64,000 bases of DNA. Source: Virgibacillus proomii (GTDB taxonomy: Bacteria > Bacillota > Bacilli > Bacillales > Amphibacillaceae). Shown here piece after piece: positions 35,017-43,177 of the stretch. Location: the NCBI RefSeq assembly GCF_900162615.1, contig NZ_FUFN01000010.1:2014519-2078518 (forward strand). The letters run 5' to 3'. Below the pieces are notes generated by a model. The model was not told the origin of the DNA. It worked only from the letters and a program-made list of their open reading frames with translations, and searched no databases. Numbering within the stretch: the stretch's first letter is position 1; each line of letters opens with the position of its first letter. A program made the translations under genes and the position numbers.

Positions 35017-35049
35017 CCCCAACAGCCAAACGGTGTTTGACAATTGGGG
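35017..35049 (-). terminator. probable terminator of cheR
   Basis: The minus strand has ccccaattgtcaaac pairing with gtttggctgttgggg around a 3-base loop, followed by ttaatta. The T-run is weak. It lies just after the cheR stop. Confidence 0.6.
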
Positions 35050-35061
35050 TACAAACTAAAA

Positions 35062-35832
35062 TCAAATTTTTTGATAAAAAAAGGTATCTAATAATTGCAA
35101 GCCATATTTTTCCGGATTAAAGATTTGTTCGGTACTACCTACAAACAATACGCCATTTGTATTTAAAGCCTGAGAGAAATAGCGATAAATTTTTTCTTTT
35201 GCTTCATCTGTAAAATAAATAAGTACATTTCTGCAGATAATTAGATCTAAATTTTTAGGATAAGCATCAGCAAGCAGATTATGCTTTTGAAAATTTACTT
35301 GTTGTTTTATTTCCTCACTCACATGATATAAATTATGCTGTTGAATAAAGTATTTGTTAATTAAATTTTTTGGCATATCTTTTAACGCTTGTTCTGGATA
35401 GATAGCTTGCTTTGCTTTATTCAGGGCTGTTTCGTCAATATCTGTGGCTAAGATTCGATACATTGCGTTAGGGAAATATTCTGAAAGCATAACCGCAATA
35501 CTATAAGGTTCTTCCCCCGTGGAACAAGCAGCACTCCAGATATGGAAAGGTCGTTTGTTAACTAAGGCTGGTAATACAGAGTGTTGTAGGACTTCCCACC
35601 GTTTCGGATTCCGATAAAACTCAGATACATTAATGGTTAAACGATCAATAAATTCTTTTAGCAGGACTTTATCTTGATCCAAAGCATGATAATAAGTGGC
35701 GAAATCTGTAAAGCCACGTTTGTTTCGTAATGAAGTCAGTCTCCGCTTCATTTGCGTTTCCTTATACAGCTGCAAATCGATTCCCAGCTTATTCTTAATT
35801 TTGGCCATAAAGTTAAAATAATCTCGGTCCAA
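35062..35832 (-). CDS. cheR: chemotaxis methyltransferase CheR
   Basis: CheR methylates glutamates of chemoreceptors using S-adenosylmethionine. The 256-residue protein has an N-terminal helical domain (MDRDYFNFMAKIKNKLGIDL, KETQMKRRLTSLRNKRGF), TINVSEFYRNPKRWEVL, the SAM site WSAACSTGEEPYSIA (about 105-119) and LIICRNVLIYF. It ends LFVGSTEQIFNPEKYGL plus DTFFYQK, almost as in B. subtilis. I choose TTG 35832 because aaggggga precedes it closely and the length then matches; ATG 35850 has no site. Its presence implies a motile, chemotactic organism. Confidence 0.93.
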   Translation of the reverse strand: MDRDYFNFMAKIKNKLGIDLQLYKETQMKRRLTSLRNKRGFTDFATYYHALDQDKVLLKEFIDRLTINVSEFYRNPKRWEVLQHSVLPALVNKRPFHIWSAACSTGEEPYSIAVMLSEYFPNAMYRILATDIDETALNKAKQAIYPEQALKDMPKNLINKYFIQQHNLYHVSEEIKQQVNFQKHNLLADAYPKNLDLIICRNVLIYFTDEAKEKIYRYFSQALNTNGVLFVGSTEQIFNPEKYGLQLLDTFFYQKI

Positions 35833-36071
35833 TGTTCCCCCTTCTTTCAATCGGTTATTTTTATTGCCTTTATTTAAATCTAAACTTAAGCTCGACTAGA
35901 TATAAAGTCTTTGGTATACGATTGTCATTTCCTTTTTAACATCACTATTTTCCGACTAAAACCTAGCTCTACGCTAATTATTTCGCTTTAAAACGTATAA
36001 AACACTTATAGAATAGTGATTTAAACGCATTTTATGTATTGTAAAACTACTAACAGTATTACCAGACAGAG

Positions 36072-36328
36072 GAAAAGCTAGTAGCGCTCGGTTAGTGACA
36101 TACAAACCAGAGAACTTCTGACATGATCAAGGAAACATGCCTCTAAAACAAGGGGATGCCGATGCCTGAGCGGTAACCCTACTTTTCGTCGGCCTTTCTT
36201 TAGATTCGAGCCGATGATTGACTTATCATCAGAAGAAAATTGAAGTTTGCTAGGCGCTTGAGCGCTTAAGCTAGACGATGATGCTATTTTCAAAAAAGAT
36301 ATCCACCATGCATGGAAGGATATAATTT
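36072..36328 (+). repeat. family B repeat, copy 3 (most complete)
   Basis: The continuous copy contains gctagtagcgctcggttag, cttctgacatgatc, gaaacatgcctctaaaac, gcctttctttagattcgag, ttgacttatcatcagaag, ttgaagtttgctag, cgcttgagcgcttaagcta and ttttcaaaaaagatatcc. It fills the cheR-ndk gap and serves as reference for the split copy at 7563-7950. Confidence 0.7.
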
Positions 36329-36346
36329 CTTATGATGCAAGAGGAT

Positions 36347-36368
36347 GCCGTGAGGATAACCTCACGGC
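36347..36368. terminator. hairpin after ndk
   Basis: The perfect 9-base stem gccgtgagg / cctcacggc with a 4-base loop lies 21 bases after the ndk stop. No clear T-run follows on the minus strand, so the terminator role is likely but imperfect. Confidence 0.55.
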
Positions 36369-36389
36369 CAAACTATTTTATATTTACTT

Positions 36390-36836
36390 TTAGTAAATCC
36401 AAGCAGAATCCTGCTTATGGTAAGAAACAAGTTCTTCTTCTTTAAAAAATAATTTAAGCTCACGTTGGGCACTTTCTGGAGAGTCTGATCCATGAATGAC
36501 GTTTTTTCCAACGGTCAACCCATAATCACCGCGAATGGTTCCTGGCGATGCATCTGCAGGATTTGTTTTTCCCATCATTTCACGTGCGATTGCGATTACA
36601 TTTTCCCCTTCCCATGCCATCGCAAACACTGGTCCGGAAGTAATAAAATCTACAAGCTCATGAAAGAATGGACGCTCTTTGTGTTCTGCATAATGCTCTT
36701 CTGCTAAAGCTGTTGAAATTGTCATTAGCTTTGCCCCTACTAATTTAAAACCTTTTGCTTCAAAGCGTTTAATAATAGATCCAATTAGATTACGTTGTAC
36801 TCCATCTGGTTTTACCATTAAAAATGTTTTTTCCAT
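36390..36836 (-). CDS. ndk: nucleoside diphosphate kinase
   Basis: Ndk transfers the gamma-phosphate between nucleotides. The 148-residue protein has TFLMVKPDGVQRNLIG, the nucleotide-contact arginines in NPADASPGTIRGDYG and the phospho-histidine in NVIHGSDSPESA (His near 115). The ATG follows aaggggattt. It lies between hepT (upstream) and cheR (downstream), as in B. subtilis. Confidence 0.97.
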   Translation of the reverse strand: MEKTFLMVKPDGVQRNLIGSIIKRFEAKGFKLVGAKLMTISTALAEEHYAEHKERPFFHELVDFITSGPVFAMAWEGENVIAIAREMMGKTNPADASPGTIRGDYGLTVGKNVIHGSDSPESAQRELKLFFKEEELVSYHKQDSAWIY

Positions 36837-36919
36837 GCTCCAAATCCCCTTATTCTATGTATTTTTCTAATCGATAAAATTCTATCAAATCTATGTAAAA
36901 AAGACAACGGTACGAGATA

Positions 36920-37891
36920 TCATGTACGGCGTTTTCCGATGTATTTACCAATTTGTATGAGCGTGCGTTTAGGACGGCTATCTGGTAAGCCATCTAATTG
37001 CTGTAAGGCTTTAGCCAAATACCGGTTACTTAAATCATAAGATGCTTCAATCGCATGTGTCTGTTTTATTGCTTCTACGACATTTTTTATACGTGCTTCT
37101 CTTATGGAGTAATCAGCCTGCAAACTACTCTTTATGTTTTCTCGTAAAGAAGCATCCTTCATCGCCATAAAAACAGGCAATGTTAAATTTCCTTGTAATA
37201 AATCATTACCTGCAGGTTTTCCCATTTCTTTTTCTGATCCAATAAAATCAAGAATATCATCGATAATTTGGTAAGACATTCCAATATTGTAACCATAGCG
37301 ATACAAACGTTGGGCATCTCTATCATTTACACCTGAAGCAATTGCCCCTAATTTACAGCTTGTAGCGATTAGTAATGCTGTTTTTCGTTTAATTCTGCGT
37401 AAATAATTTCGCAAACCCTGGTTCCAATCAAATTTGTCTTTAATTTGTTCTATTTCACCTTTACAAACTTCAACAATTGTTTGGGATAGCAAGCGATGAA
37501 TTTTCGGATCTCGCAGTAACGTAATCTCTTCTAAAGCACGGGCTAAAATATAATCCCCTGTATACATGGCTACTCGATTGCCATATATTTGTCTAACTGT
37601 AGGCATGCCTCTGCGAATTTCGGCATCATCTATAACATCATCATGCACCAAAGTGGCTGTATGTATAAGTTCTAATGACACTGCAACTAGCTTTAATTTT
37701 TCTAAATTATACGCGCCCATTTGCCCGGACAACAAAACAAAAACAGGGCGAATCCGCTTGCCCCCTGCTTGCAGTAGTTCTGTTGAAGCCTGTCGTAATA
37801 CAGGATGCTTTGCTTGTATCACTTTGTTAATGGATTGTTCTATTTGTTCTAAATCTTTTTTTAAATATCCGTAAGCTTTAGCTAATTTCAT
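36920..37891 (-). CDS. hepT: heptaprenyl diphosphate synthase component II (HepT)
   Basis: This is the catalytic subunit that, with HepS, makes the C35 isoprenoid side chain of menaquinone-7. The 323-residue protein has the two aspartate-rich motifs DDVIDDAEIRRG (about 78-89) and QIIDDILDFIGSE (about 208-220), plus GGKRIRPVFVLLSG. I choose ATG 37891 after aaaggtgac over GTG 37900. It is in the operon hepS-menG-hepT, with a 24-base gap to menG. Confidence 0.93.
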   Translation of the reverse strand: MKLAKAYGYLKKDLEQIEQSINKVIQAKHPVLRQASTELLQAGGKRIRPVFVLLSGQMGAYNLEKLKLVAVSLELIHTATLVHDDVIDDAEIRRGMPTVRQIYGNRVAMYTGDYILARALEEITLLRDPKIHRLLSQTIVEVCKGEIEQIKDKFDWNQGLRNYLRRIKRKTALLIATSCKLGAIASGVNDRDAQRLYRYGYNIGMSYQIIDDILDFIGSEKEMGKPAGNDLLQGNLTLPVFMAMKDASLRENIKSSLQADYSIREARIKNVVEAIKQTHAIEASYDLSNRYLAKALQQLDGLPDSRPKRTLIQIGKYIGKRRT

Positions 37892-37915
37892 GAATGTCAC
37901 CTTTAATTTTACTTA

Positions 37916-38635
37916 TTAATCATGCGGTTCTCCCTTAAATCCAATATGCATTGCTGCTACACCACCAGTATAACTTTTCACTTGAACATTTGAAAACCCT
38001 GCACGGATAAACATTTGCTTTAATGCTTTTTTATCAGGAAAGTCTCTTGCTGATTCATTTAACCATGCATATTCTTTTTGACTTTTAGCAACCAACTTTC
38101 CCAGTAAAGGCATAATATATTGAAAATAAAGATAGTATAATTGCCGGTAAACTGGTATTGTAGGCTGAGAGGTTTCTAAACAAACCACTTTTCCGCCTGG
38201 TTTAACTACACGATACATTTCTTTTAGGACAGCCATATAATCTTGAACGTTGCGTAATCCGAACCCAATCGTTACATAATCAAAACGATTATCCGCAAAT
38301 GGTAATTTCATCGCATTTCCTTCAATAAAACGTACATTGTCCAGATTCGCCTGTTGCTTTTTCTCTTCTGCAACAGATAGCATATTTCCACTAAAATCAA
38401 GACCTAATACCTCGCCAGTTGGTCCTGTTTCCTCTGCCATTACTAGTGTCCAATCTCCTGTACCGCAGCAAACATCTAAAGCTATTGTACCAGGCTGTAC
38501 ATCCATTCGTTTCATGACATCTTTTCGCCATGCTTTATGACGTTTAAACGATATAATTGAATTCATGGAATCATACTTGGAATAAATTCGTTCAAATACA
38601 TGATGTACACGTTCTTCTTTCGATGATTGTGCCAT
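37916..38635 (-). CDS. menG: demethylmenaquinone methyltransferase MenG/UbiE
   Basis: MenG methylates demethylmenaquinone in the last step of menaquinone synthesis. The 239-residue protein has the UbiE signatures SKYDSMNSIISFKRHKAWR, the SAM site LDVCCGTGDWTLVMA (about 49-63) and RVVKPGGKVVCLETSQP, ending SYTGGVAAMHIGFK. The ATG follows gggggagaagg. It sits between the two heptaprenyl diphosphate synthase genes, which supply the other half of the quinone. Confidence 0.95.
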   Translation of the reverse strand: MAQSSKEERVHHVFERIYSKYDSMNSIISFKRHKAWRKDVMKRMDVQPGTIALDVCCGTGDWTLVMAEETGPTGEVLGLDFSGNMLSVAEEKKQQANLDNVRFIEGNAMKLPFADNRFDYVTIGFGLRNVQDYMAVLKEMYRVVKPGGKVVCLETSQPTIPVYRQLYYLYFQYIMPLLGKLVAKSQKEYAWLNESARDFPDKKALKQMFIRAGFSNVQVKSYTGGVAAMHIGFKGEPHD

Positions 38636-38638
38636 AAC

Positions 38639-39442
38639 CTAACCTTCTCCCCCCATCGTTAGATTCATATTCCCGACAGCCGTAATTTCACGATTGATTT
38701 GGTACAAAAGATAATTATGATTTGGTATTTTTTCTAAATCAGCAGTAAGTTGCTTCATTGTTGCCTTTAATTGTTCTTTTAACTCGTCTATCATAGTAAG
38801 CTGGGATGGAAAACTCCACTTCTCAATTTTTGCCGAGTTATCATGTGATTGTATGATATAGAACATTTGCGTTAGTATCTTTATAAATAACCAATTTCCA
38901 GCAACTTTACCCAAAACGGGAACATGTAAATATTCTGCGACACGTACAAGTAATAATGTATCAATGATTTTTTGAATTTGCATATATTCCGTCAATGAAC
39001 TCGTTTCATTATAATAGAGAATCATTTTATACTCATTAATTTCTTTAATAGCTGAAGCAAGCTGACGGATAAAATCAAAATCATCTATTTCAGCTAGTAA
39101 CAAATAATAGAGGCCACTATAATAATCACCTGCAAGTACGTGGAGCTGCTTTGTTAGTTTAACGTCATCTTCTTCATCCAATGCCGTTACACTAGGAACT
39201 AAATCATGGGTATCAAGTGCCATTTGGACAAGCATTGTCGTTATAATATATCTTTCTTTAAGAGATTCAGATAAGGTAGTGTGATAGACCATTTCCACTA
39301 GTAACTGCAATTTTCTCTCATCGATGGCAGGCTTTTTAATATGCTTTTCTAAATAGGAGTGCTCTATTTTAGCTACTATTTTTTGTTTAAGGTACTGTAT
39401 ATTCACCTTTGAATTAATCAAAAAATCACCCAAGCCCTTCAT
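38639..39442 (-). CDS. hepS: heptaprenyl diphosphate synthase component I (HepS)
   Basis: This is the regulatory, non-catalytic subunit of heptaprenyl diphosphate synthase. It is a helical protein of up to 267 residues with DUF-like HEPPP_synt_1 features: YLEKHIKKPAIDERKLQLL, AGDYYSGLYYLLLAEIDD and a late LKATMKQLTADLEKI. Identity rests on the hepS-menG-hepT order as much as sequence. The start is uncertain: ATG 39442 has no ribosome binding site, a TTG at 39421 follows gggtga, and GTG 39406 fits the family length. Confidence 0.85.
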   Translation of the reverse strand: MKGLGDFLINSKVNIQYLKQKIVAKIEHSYLEKHIKKPAIDERKLQLLVEMVYHTTLSESLKERYIITTMLVQMALDTHDLVPSVTALDEEDDVKLTKQLHVLAGDYYSGLYYLLLAEIDDFDFIRQLASAIKEINEYKMILYYNETSSLTEYMQIQKIIDTLLLVRVAEYLHVPVLGKVAGNWLFIKILTQMFYIIQSHDNSAKIEKWSFPSQLTMIDELKEQLKATMKQLTADLEKIPNHNYLLYQINREITAVGNMNLTMGGEG

Positions 39443-39539
39443 CCAATCTATTCATGCTTTAGCTATTATAGCATAATTTATACGCATTCCATAATCAAGC
39501 ATTCTGGACTTTAGTTGATCTTTTTCTAAATAATGGGGC

Positions 39540-39764
39540 TTAGTAGTTTTCTATCTCACCATGACTTGTTTGAATTAATGCTTTTCCTCTTACTTTAACA
39601 GCCGATGTATGCTCTGTAAATTGAGCAATCATCGTTTCTCCTTTATCCAGCTTTTCGGAATGGTGAAATCTCGTGTCATTTCCTCTTGTTAGTCCGATTA
39701 CCTGTACACCGTCTTCTAACGCTTTAATTACAAAAAAATCGGCTGAAACCATTGGCTTATCCAT
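39540..39764 (-). CDS. mtrB: tryptophan attenuation protein TRAP (MtrB)
   Basis: TRAP forms an 11-mer ring that binds tryptophan and then GAG/TAG repeats in RNA, shutting trp genes down. The 74-residue protein keeps the tryptophan- and RNA-contact residues: Thr26 and Thr31, HHSEKLDKGE with Lys38, and KVRG with Lys57 and Arg59. The ATG at 39764 follows gaaggagga. B. subtilis has mtrA (folE) just upstream in an mtrAB operon; here the upstream neighbour is hbs, with a 233-base gap. The trp structural genes are not in this window. Confidence 0.95.
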   Translation of the reverse strand: MDKPMVSADFFVIKALEDGVQVIGLTRGNDTRFHHSEKLDKGETMIAQFTEHTSAVKVRGKALIQTSHGEIENY

Positions 39765-39951
39765 TACCTTTCCTCCTTCATTTGGGTGAAAAATGCTATT
39801 CAAGTACATTTAATTTTATGTCAGCTAAATTGATGCTAACGGGATCATATATCCCCATCTCACCTTTTATTTTGCTTATAGGATGAATTATTAGGTGACG
39901 TATGATTTACTATTCCTTCAATTTTATTTTTTGTTAGAGAATCTTATCAGC

Positions 39952-39980
39952 AAAAAGAGGATACGCTTTTGCGTACCCTC
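39952..39980 (-). terminator. terminator of hbs
   Basis: The minus strand reads gagggtacgc / gcgtatcctc (one mismatch-tolerant pair) with an aaaa loop, then tttttg. It lies 17 bases after the hbs stop. Confidence 0.85.
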
Positions 39981-39997
39981 TCGCCCTATGTAACCTA

Positions 39998-40270
39998 TTA
40001 TTTTACAGCGTCTTTTAGGGCTTTACCTGGTTTAAATGCAGGAACTTTGCTTGCTGGAATTTCGATCTCTTCCCCTGTTTGAGGATTACGACCTTTACGA
40101 GCAGAACGTTCACGTACTTCAAAGTTTCCAAATCCAATTAACTGTACTTTTTCACCTTTTTTAAGTGAATCCATGACAGATTCGAATACTGCATCAACAG
40201 CTTTCGTTGCATCTTTCTTAGAAAGTTCGCTTTTTTCAGCTACAGCATTAATTAAGTCTGTTTTATTCAT
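39998..40270 (-). CDS. hbs: HU-type DNA-binding protein HBsu
   Basis: This is the main bacterial histone-like protein, bending and compacting the nucleoid as a dimer. The 90-residue protein has the full HU signature: MNKTDLINAVAEKSELSKKD, IGFGNFEVRERSARKGRNP (the DNA-contact arm) and KVPAFKPGKALKDAVK. The ATG at 40270 follows gggaggaggtg. Promoter and 5' hairpin are visible at 40367-40427. Confidence 0.97.
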   Translation of the reverse strand: MNKTDLINAVAEKSELSKKDATKAVDAVFESVMDSLKKGEKVQLIGFGNFEVRERSARKGRNPQTGEEIEIPASKVPAFKPGKALKDAVK

Positions 40271-40366
40271 GACATTCACCTCCTCCCATTAAACATCAAT
40301 CGACATTGGAACAAATTCTAATGAAGCTATCATCATTTGTTCACCATTTTGCCAGTTTTTATACCT

Positions 40367-40394
40367 CATGTCACGAAATTCATGTAGTGACATG
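40367..40394 (-). promoter_or_regulatory. inverted repeat at the 5' end of the hbs leader
   Basis: The perfect 8-base inverted repeat catgtcac / gtgacatg with a 12-base spacer overlaps the predicted transcript start (near 40392). It would form a hairpin at the very 5' end of the mRNA, or serve as an operator. Confidence 0.5.
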
Positions 40395-40398
40395 GCTT

Positions 40399-40427
40399 AT
40401 CTTAACCGAGTTTGCAACAAAATTCAA
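40399..40427 (-). promoter_or_regulatory. sigma-A promoter of hbs
   Basis: TTGAAT (40422-40427), 17-base spacer and TAAGAT (40399-40404) on the minus strand. The leader to the hbs ATG is about 120 bases. Confidence 0.65.
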
Positions 40428-40704
40428 CACTTTCCCGGTAATTTTTCCGTATTTCTTGTAGTTTTTATATGTTTAAACTAAAAAATTGGGTTGTTTTACC
40501 ATTATGGTCAGAAAGGTTGATGAATAGCTTTGTTAGCAATCGTTCGGTTATATTAAAGATATACGACATCCCTATTAAATATCCTGCCGTTTTTATAAAT
40601 TTTTTTTAATAGACAGCTATATAGTAATTTTTAAACATAAATTAATAGGTACATAAAAACTGTTATTTTGCACAAAAGGACAACATCGTAACCCCTCCCT
40701 TATC

Positions 40705-40812
40705 ACTCCCAAGAAGCGCTGGAATCTGCGATAGGGACTGTTCCCTGCACGACGACGAGGAGTGAAAAAACCTCGAGGGCTAGGCATTGAAGCTGGATGG
40801 GAATAAAATTAA
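40705..40812 (+). repeat. family E repeat, copy 1
   Basis: It shares with 44227-44333 the order gcgct/gcgcc, ggaac/gggac, cctgcacg/cctacgccg, aggagtgaa/gaagtgaag, cctc-gagggcta, and ttgaagctgga/ctgaaactgg, then gaataaa. The rest of 40428-40704 shows no gene. Confidence 0.5.
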
Positions 40813-40831
40813 CACAAAATAGGTTCCTAAA

Positions 40832-40956
40832 AAGAACAAAAGTTAGAAGCACTCGGCTAGCGGCGTGAGGAGATTGAAGTTTGCAATCGCTCGAGCGCTT
40901 AAACTAAACGACGAAGATACTTTTCAAAAAAGCTGTCTACAATGTACAAATGGATA
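40832..40956 (+). repeat. family B repeat, copy 4 (internal deletion)
   Basis: It starts aaagaacaaaagttagaagc and jumps from ggctagcggcgtg to gagattgaagtttgc, then gctcgagcgcttaaac and ttttcaaaaaagctgtc. About 120 bases of the middle are missing compared with 36072-36328. Confidence 0.65.
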
Positions 40957-40971
40957 TTGTTTCTCACAAAA

Positions 40972-40997
40972 TAAAAAAGCAGCTACATTAGCTGCTT
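40972..40997 (-). terminator. terminator of spoIVA
   Basis: The minus strand has aagcagct / agctgctt with a 5-base loop, then a T-run. The stem lies just after the spoIVA stop at 41001. Confidence 0.85.
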
Positions 40998-41000
40998 ATG

Positions 41001-42479
41001 CTATAAAATAATAGCGATAAGTCCTCCAGACCCTTCATTAATGATTCGTTCAAGTGTATCTTTTAACTTGTAGCGTGCATTTTCAGGCATTAAAGCAATT
41101 TTGGCTTGAATTCCTTCCCTGACAATCGAACTCAGTGAGCGCCCAAAAATATCTGACTCCCAAATGGAGAGCGGGTCCTCTTCAAAGTCTTGCATTAAAT
41201 AGCGGACAAGTTCTTCACTTTGCTTCTCTGTGCCAATTATCGGTGAAAATTCAGATTCCACTTCTACTTTAATCATATGGATAGACGGAGCAACAGCTTT
41301 CAGCCGAACACCAAAACGAGATCCTTGACGGATGATTTCTGGTTCATCTAAGATCATATCTTCTAATGCAGGAGCGGCAATTCCATATCCTGTTTGTTTA
41401 ACCATTTGTAATGCCCCAGCAACTTGATCATATTCTCGTTTAGCATAAGCAAAGTCCTGCATTAGCTCCAATAAGTGGTCTTTCCCTCTTATTTCCTCAC
41501 CGACAATTTCTTTTAATACTTCATCATACAAATGATCTGGTGCATGTAAGTCAATTTCTGCAATTCCCTCTCCCATTTCCATTCCTGCGAGCTTTGCCTG
41601 ATCAATGTACTCATAGTCAGAAAAATCTCCAACAATTTGATCTACATCCCGTAATCGCTTTATGTTTTTTACCGTATCTTGGATTGCTTCTTGATAGCTT
41701 TTTCTTAACCAGTGTCCTTCATTCAAGACCATAACCCAGCTCGGAAGATTTACATTTACTTCTAATACCGGGAATTCATACAGTGCTTCCCGTAGTAAGT
41801 TCGTCACATCATGCTCTGTCATTGATTCAACGCTCATTGCTAAAACGGGAATATCATATTTTTCCGCAAGATCTTGCCGCAGTAATTCCGTTTCCTGACT
41901 GCTGGGACGTTGTGAATTTATAACCATAATAAATGGTTTGCCAACTTCCTTTAGTTCTTCTACCACCCTAACTTCTGCTTCAACATAATTACTTCTTTCA
42001 ATTTCGCCAAATGTACCATCTGCTGTAACAATTACTCCAATAGTAGAATGCTCTTGAATTACCTTCCGAGTACCAATTTCAGCTGCATCATGAAAGGGAA
42101 TAGGGTCCTCGTACCATGGCGTATGAATCATTCTTGGTCCATTTTCATCCTCAAACCCTTTTGCACCTTCTACAGCATATCCCACACAGTCAACAAGACG
42201 GATGTTAACATCTAATCCCTCGTCAACATGAACCGATACCGCTTGGTTTGGAACAAATTTGGGTTCCGTAGTCATAATGGTTTTTCCAGCTGCGCTTTGA
42301 GGTAACTCATCTAGTGCACGTGCTCGTTCGCTTTCCTCCTCTATATTAGGAAGGACTACTAGCTCCATAAATTTTTTTATAAATGTAGATTTACCAGTGC
42401 GAACAGCTCCTACAATACCTAAATAAATATCTCCATTCGTCCGTTTCGAAATATCATTAAAAATATCAACTCTTTCCAA
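41001..42479 (-). CDS. spoIVA: stage IV sporulation protein A (SpoIVA)
   Basis: SpoIVA is an ATPase made in the mother cell that polymerises on the forespore to form the coat basement layer. The 492-residue protein is very close to B. subtilis SpoIVA: Walker A GAVRTGKSTFIKKF (about 24-37), DELPQSAAGKTIMTTEPKF, LVDCVGYAVEGAKG, and the C-terminal LERIINEGSGGLIAIIL. The start is a TTG at 42479 after gggagggga; the family begins MEKVDIF and the protein MERVDIF. A sigma-E promoter match lies at 42543-42572. Confidence 0.98.
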   Translation of the reverse strand: MERVDIFNDISKRTNGDIYLGIVGAVRTGKSTFIKKFMELVVLPNIEEESERARALDELPQSAAGKTIMTTEPKFVPNQAVSVHVDEGLDVNIRLVDCVGYAVEGAKGFEDENGPRMIHTPWYEDPIPFHDAAEIGTRKVIQEHSTIGVIVTADGTFGEIERSNYVEAEVRVVEELKEVGKPFIMVINSQRPSSQETELLRQDLAEKYDIPVLAMSVESMTEHDVTNLLREALYEFPVLEVNVNLPSWVMVLNEGHWLRKSYQEAIQDTVKNIKRLRDVDQIVGDFSDYEYIDQAKLAGMEMGEGIAEIDLHAPDHLYDEVLKEIVGEEIRGKDHLLELMQDFAYAKREYDQVAGALQMVKQTGYGIAAPALEDMILDEPEIIRQGSRFGVRLKAVAPSIHMIKVEVESEFSPIIGTEKQSEELVRYLMQDFEEDPLSIWESDIFGRSLSSIVREGIQAKIALMPENARYKLKDTLERIINEGSGGLIAIIL

Positions 42480-42542
42480 AAGATCCCCTCCCGATCTTCG
42501 TTCTTTTTAATTACGAACAAACTACGAATAATTGACATTACA

Positions 42543-42572
42543 AGTCTATGATGTTGTCCTATCAAAATATGC
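42543..42572 (-). promoter_or_regulatory. sigma-E promoter of spoIVA
   Basis: The minus strand shows GCATATTT (42565-42572), a 14-base spacer and CATAGACT (42543-42550). The known sigma-E consensus is KMATATTT-14-CATACAMT, so the -35 matches fully and the -10 at seven of eight positions. This fits the known sigma-E control of spoIVA. Confidence 0.82.
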
Positions 42573-42753
42573 CTGAATTATGTATAAAAGTTTAAAAAGC
42601 TTAGCACTATATCCGATAGCTCTGTGAAAAGTATAGCGCTTACTATTCAGTGTAGAGAGAACAAGACGCAAACTATAAATACAACTAGGTAATAAAAACG
42701 GAATCGTTTATACAGATTTTTCGAAAAGGACTTAAGTAAACCTCCTTTTTTAT

Positions 42754-43014
42754 AAAGTGAACTTCCGTCCATTTTTCTCCGAGATGACCAAAAACTAAAA
42801 TTTTAGATATCCTTAAAAAGGTACCATTGCCAAGTTATTCCTCGTGCAGAAGAAAGTTGTCATAGCTTTTCTGCCATCGAAAAAGCACTTTTTATTTGTA
42901 CGGTGTACTCCTACCGAAGCTTTATCGCCCCGAATGAATCTGGATTTTAGGTGTTGTCTTTTCATCATTCTATAACTCTTAAAGTGAGGGTCTTACAGCA
43001 ACTTAGGCAACGGG
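42754..43014 (+). repeat. degenerate family A-like element
   Basis: The ends are recognisable: tataaagtgaacttc at the left and aaagtgagggtcttacagcaactta at the right (quoted as a region), with cccgaatgaatctgg between. The interior carries a different module (ctgccatcgaaaaagcac, tgtacggtgtactcc) that reappears inverted near 59425-59465. No gene is present in 42573-43127. Confidence 0.5.
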
Positions 43015-43127
43015 GTTAATAATGCTATAACTCAAGACATAAACGAGCTGTACTGCATCTATTATTTATAATTTAAAAAATACATCCAAAATACATTTTC
43101 TACTATTTACGTTTTTAAATTGCAAGC

Positions 43128-43160
43128 AAAAAACCCTTGAAATAATATATGTTTCAAGGG
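43128..43160 (-). terminator. terminator of yphF
   Basis: The minus strand has cccttgaaa / tttcaaggg with a 9-base loop, then ttttttg. It lies 18 bases after the yphF stop. Confidence 0.8.
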
Positions 43161-43177
43161 CTTTTATATGATGAATT

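Noticed and set aside
34621..35061. Transposase or small gene between cheR and aroC
   Set aside because: No frame longer than a few dozen codons with a ribosome binding site; only hairpins are visible.
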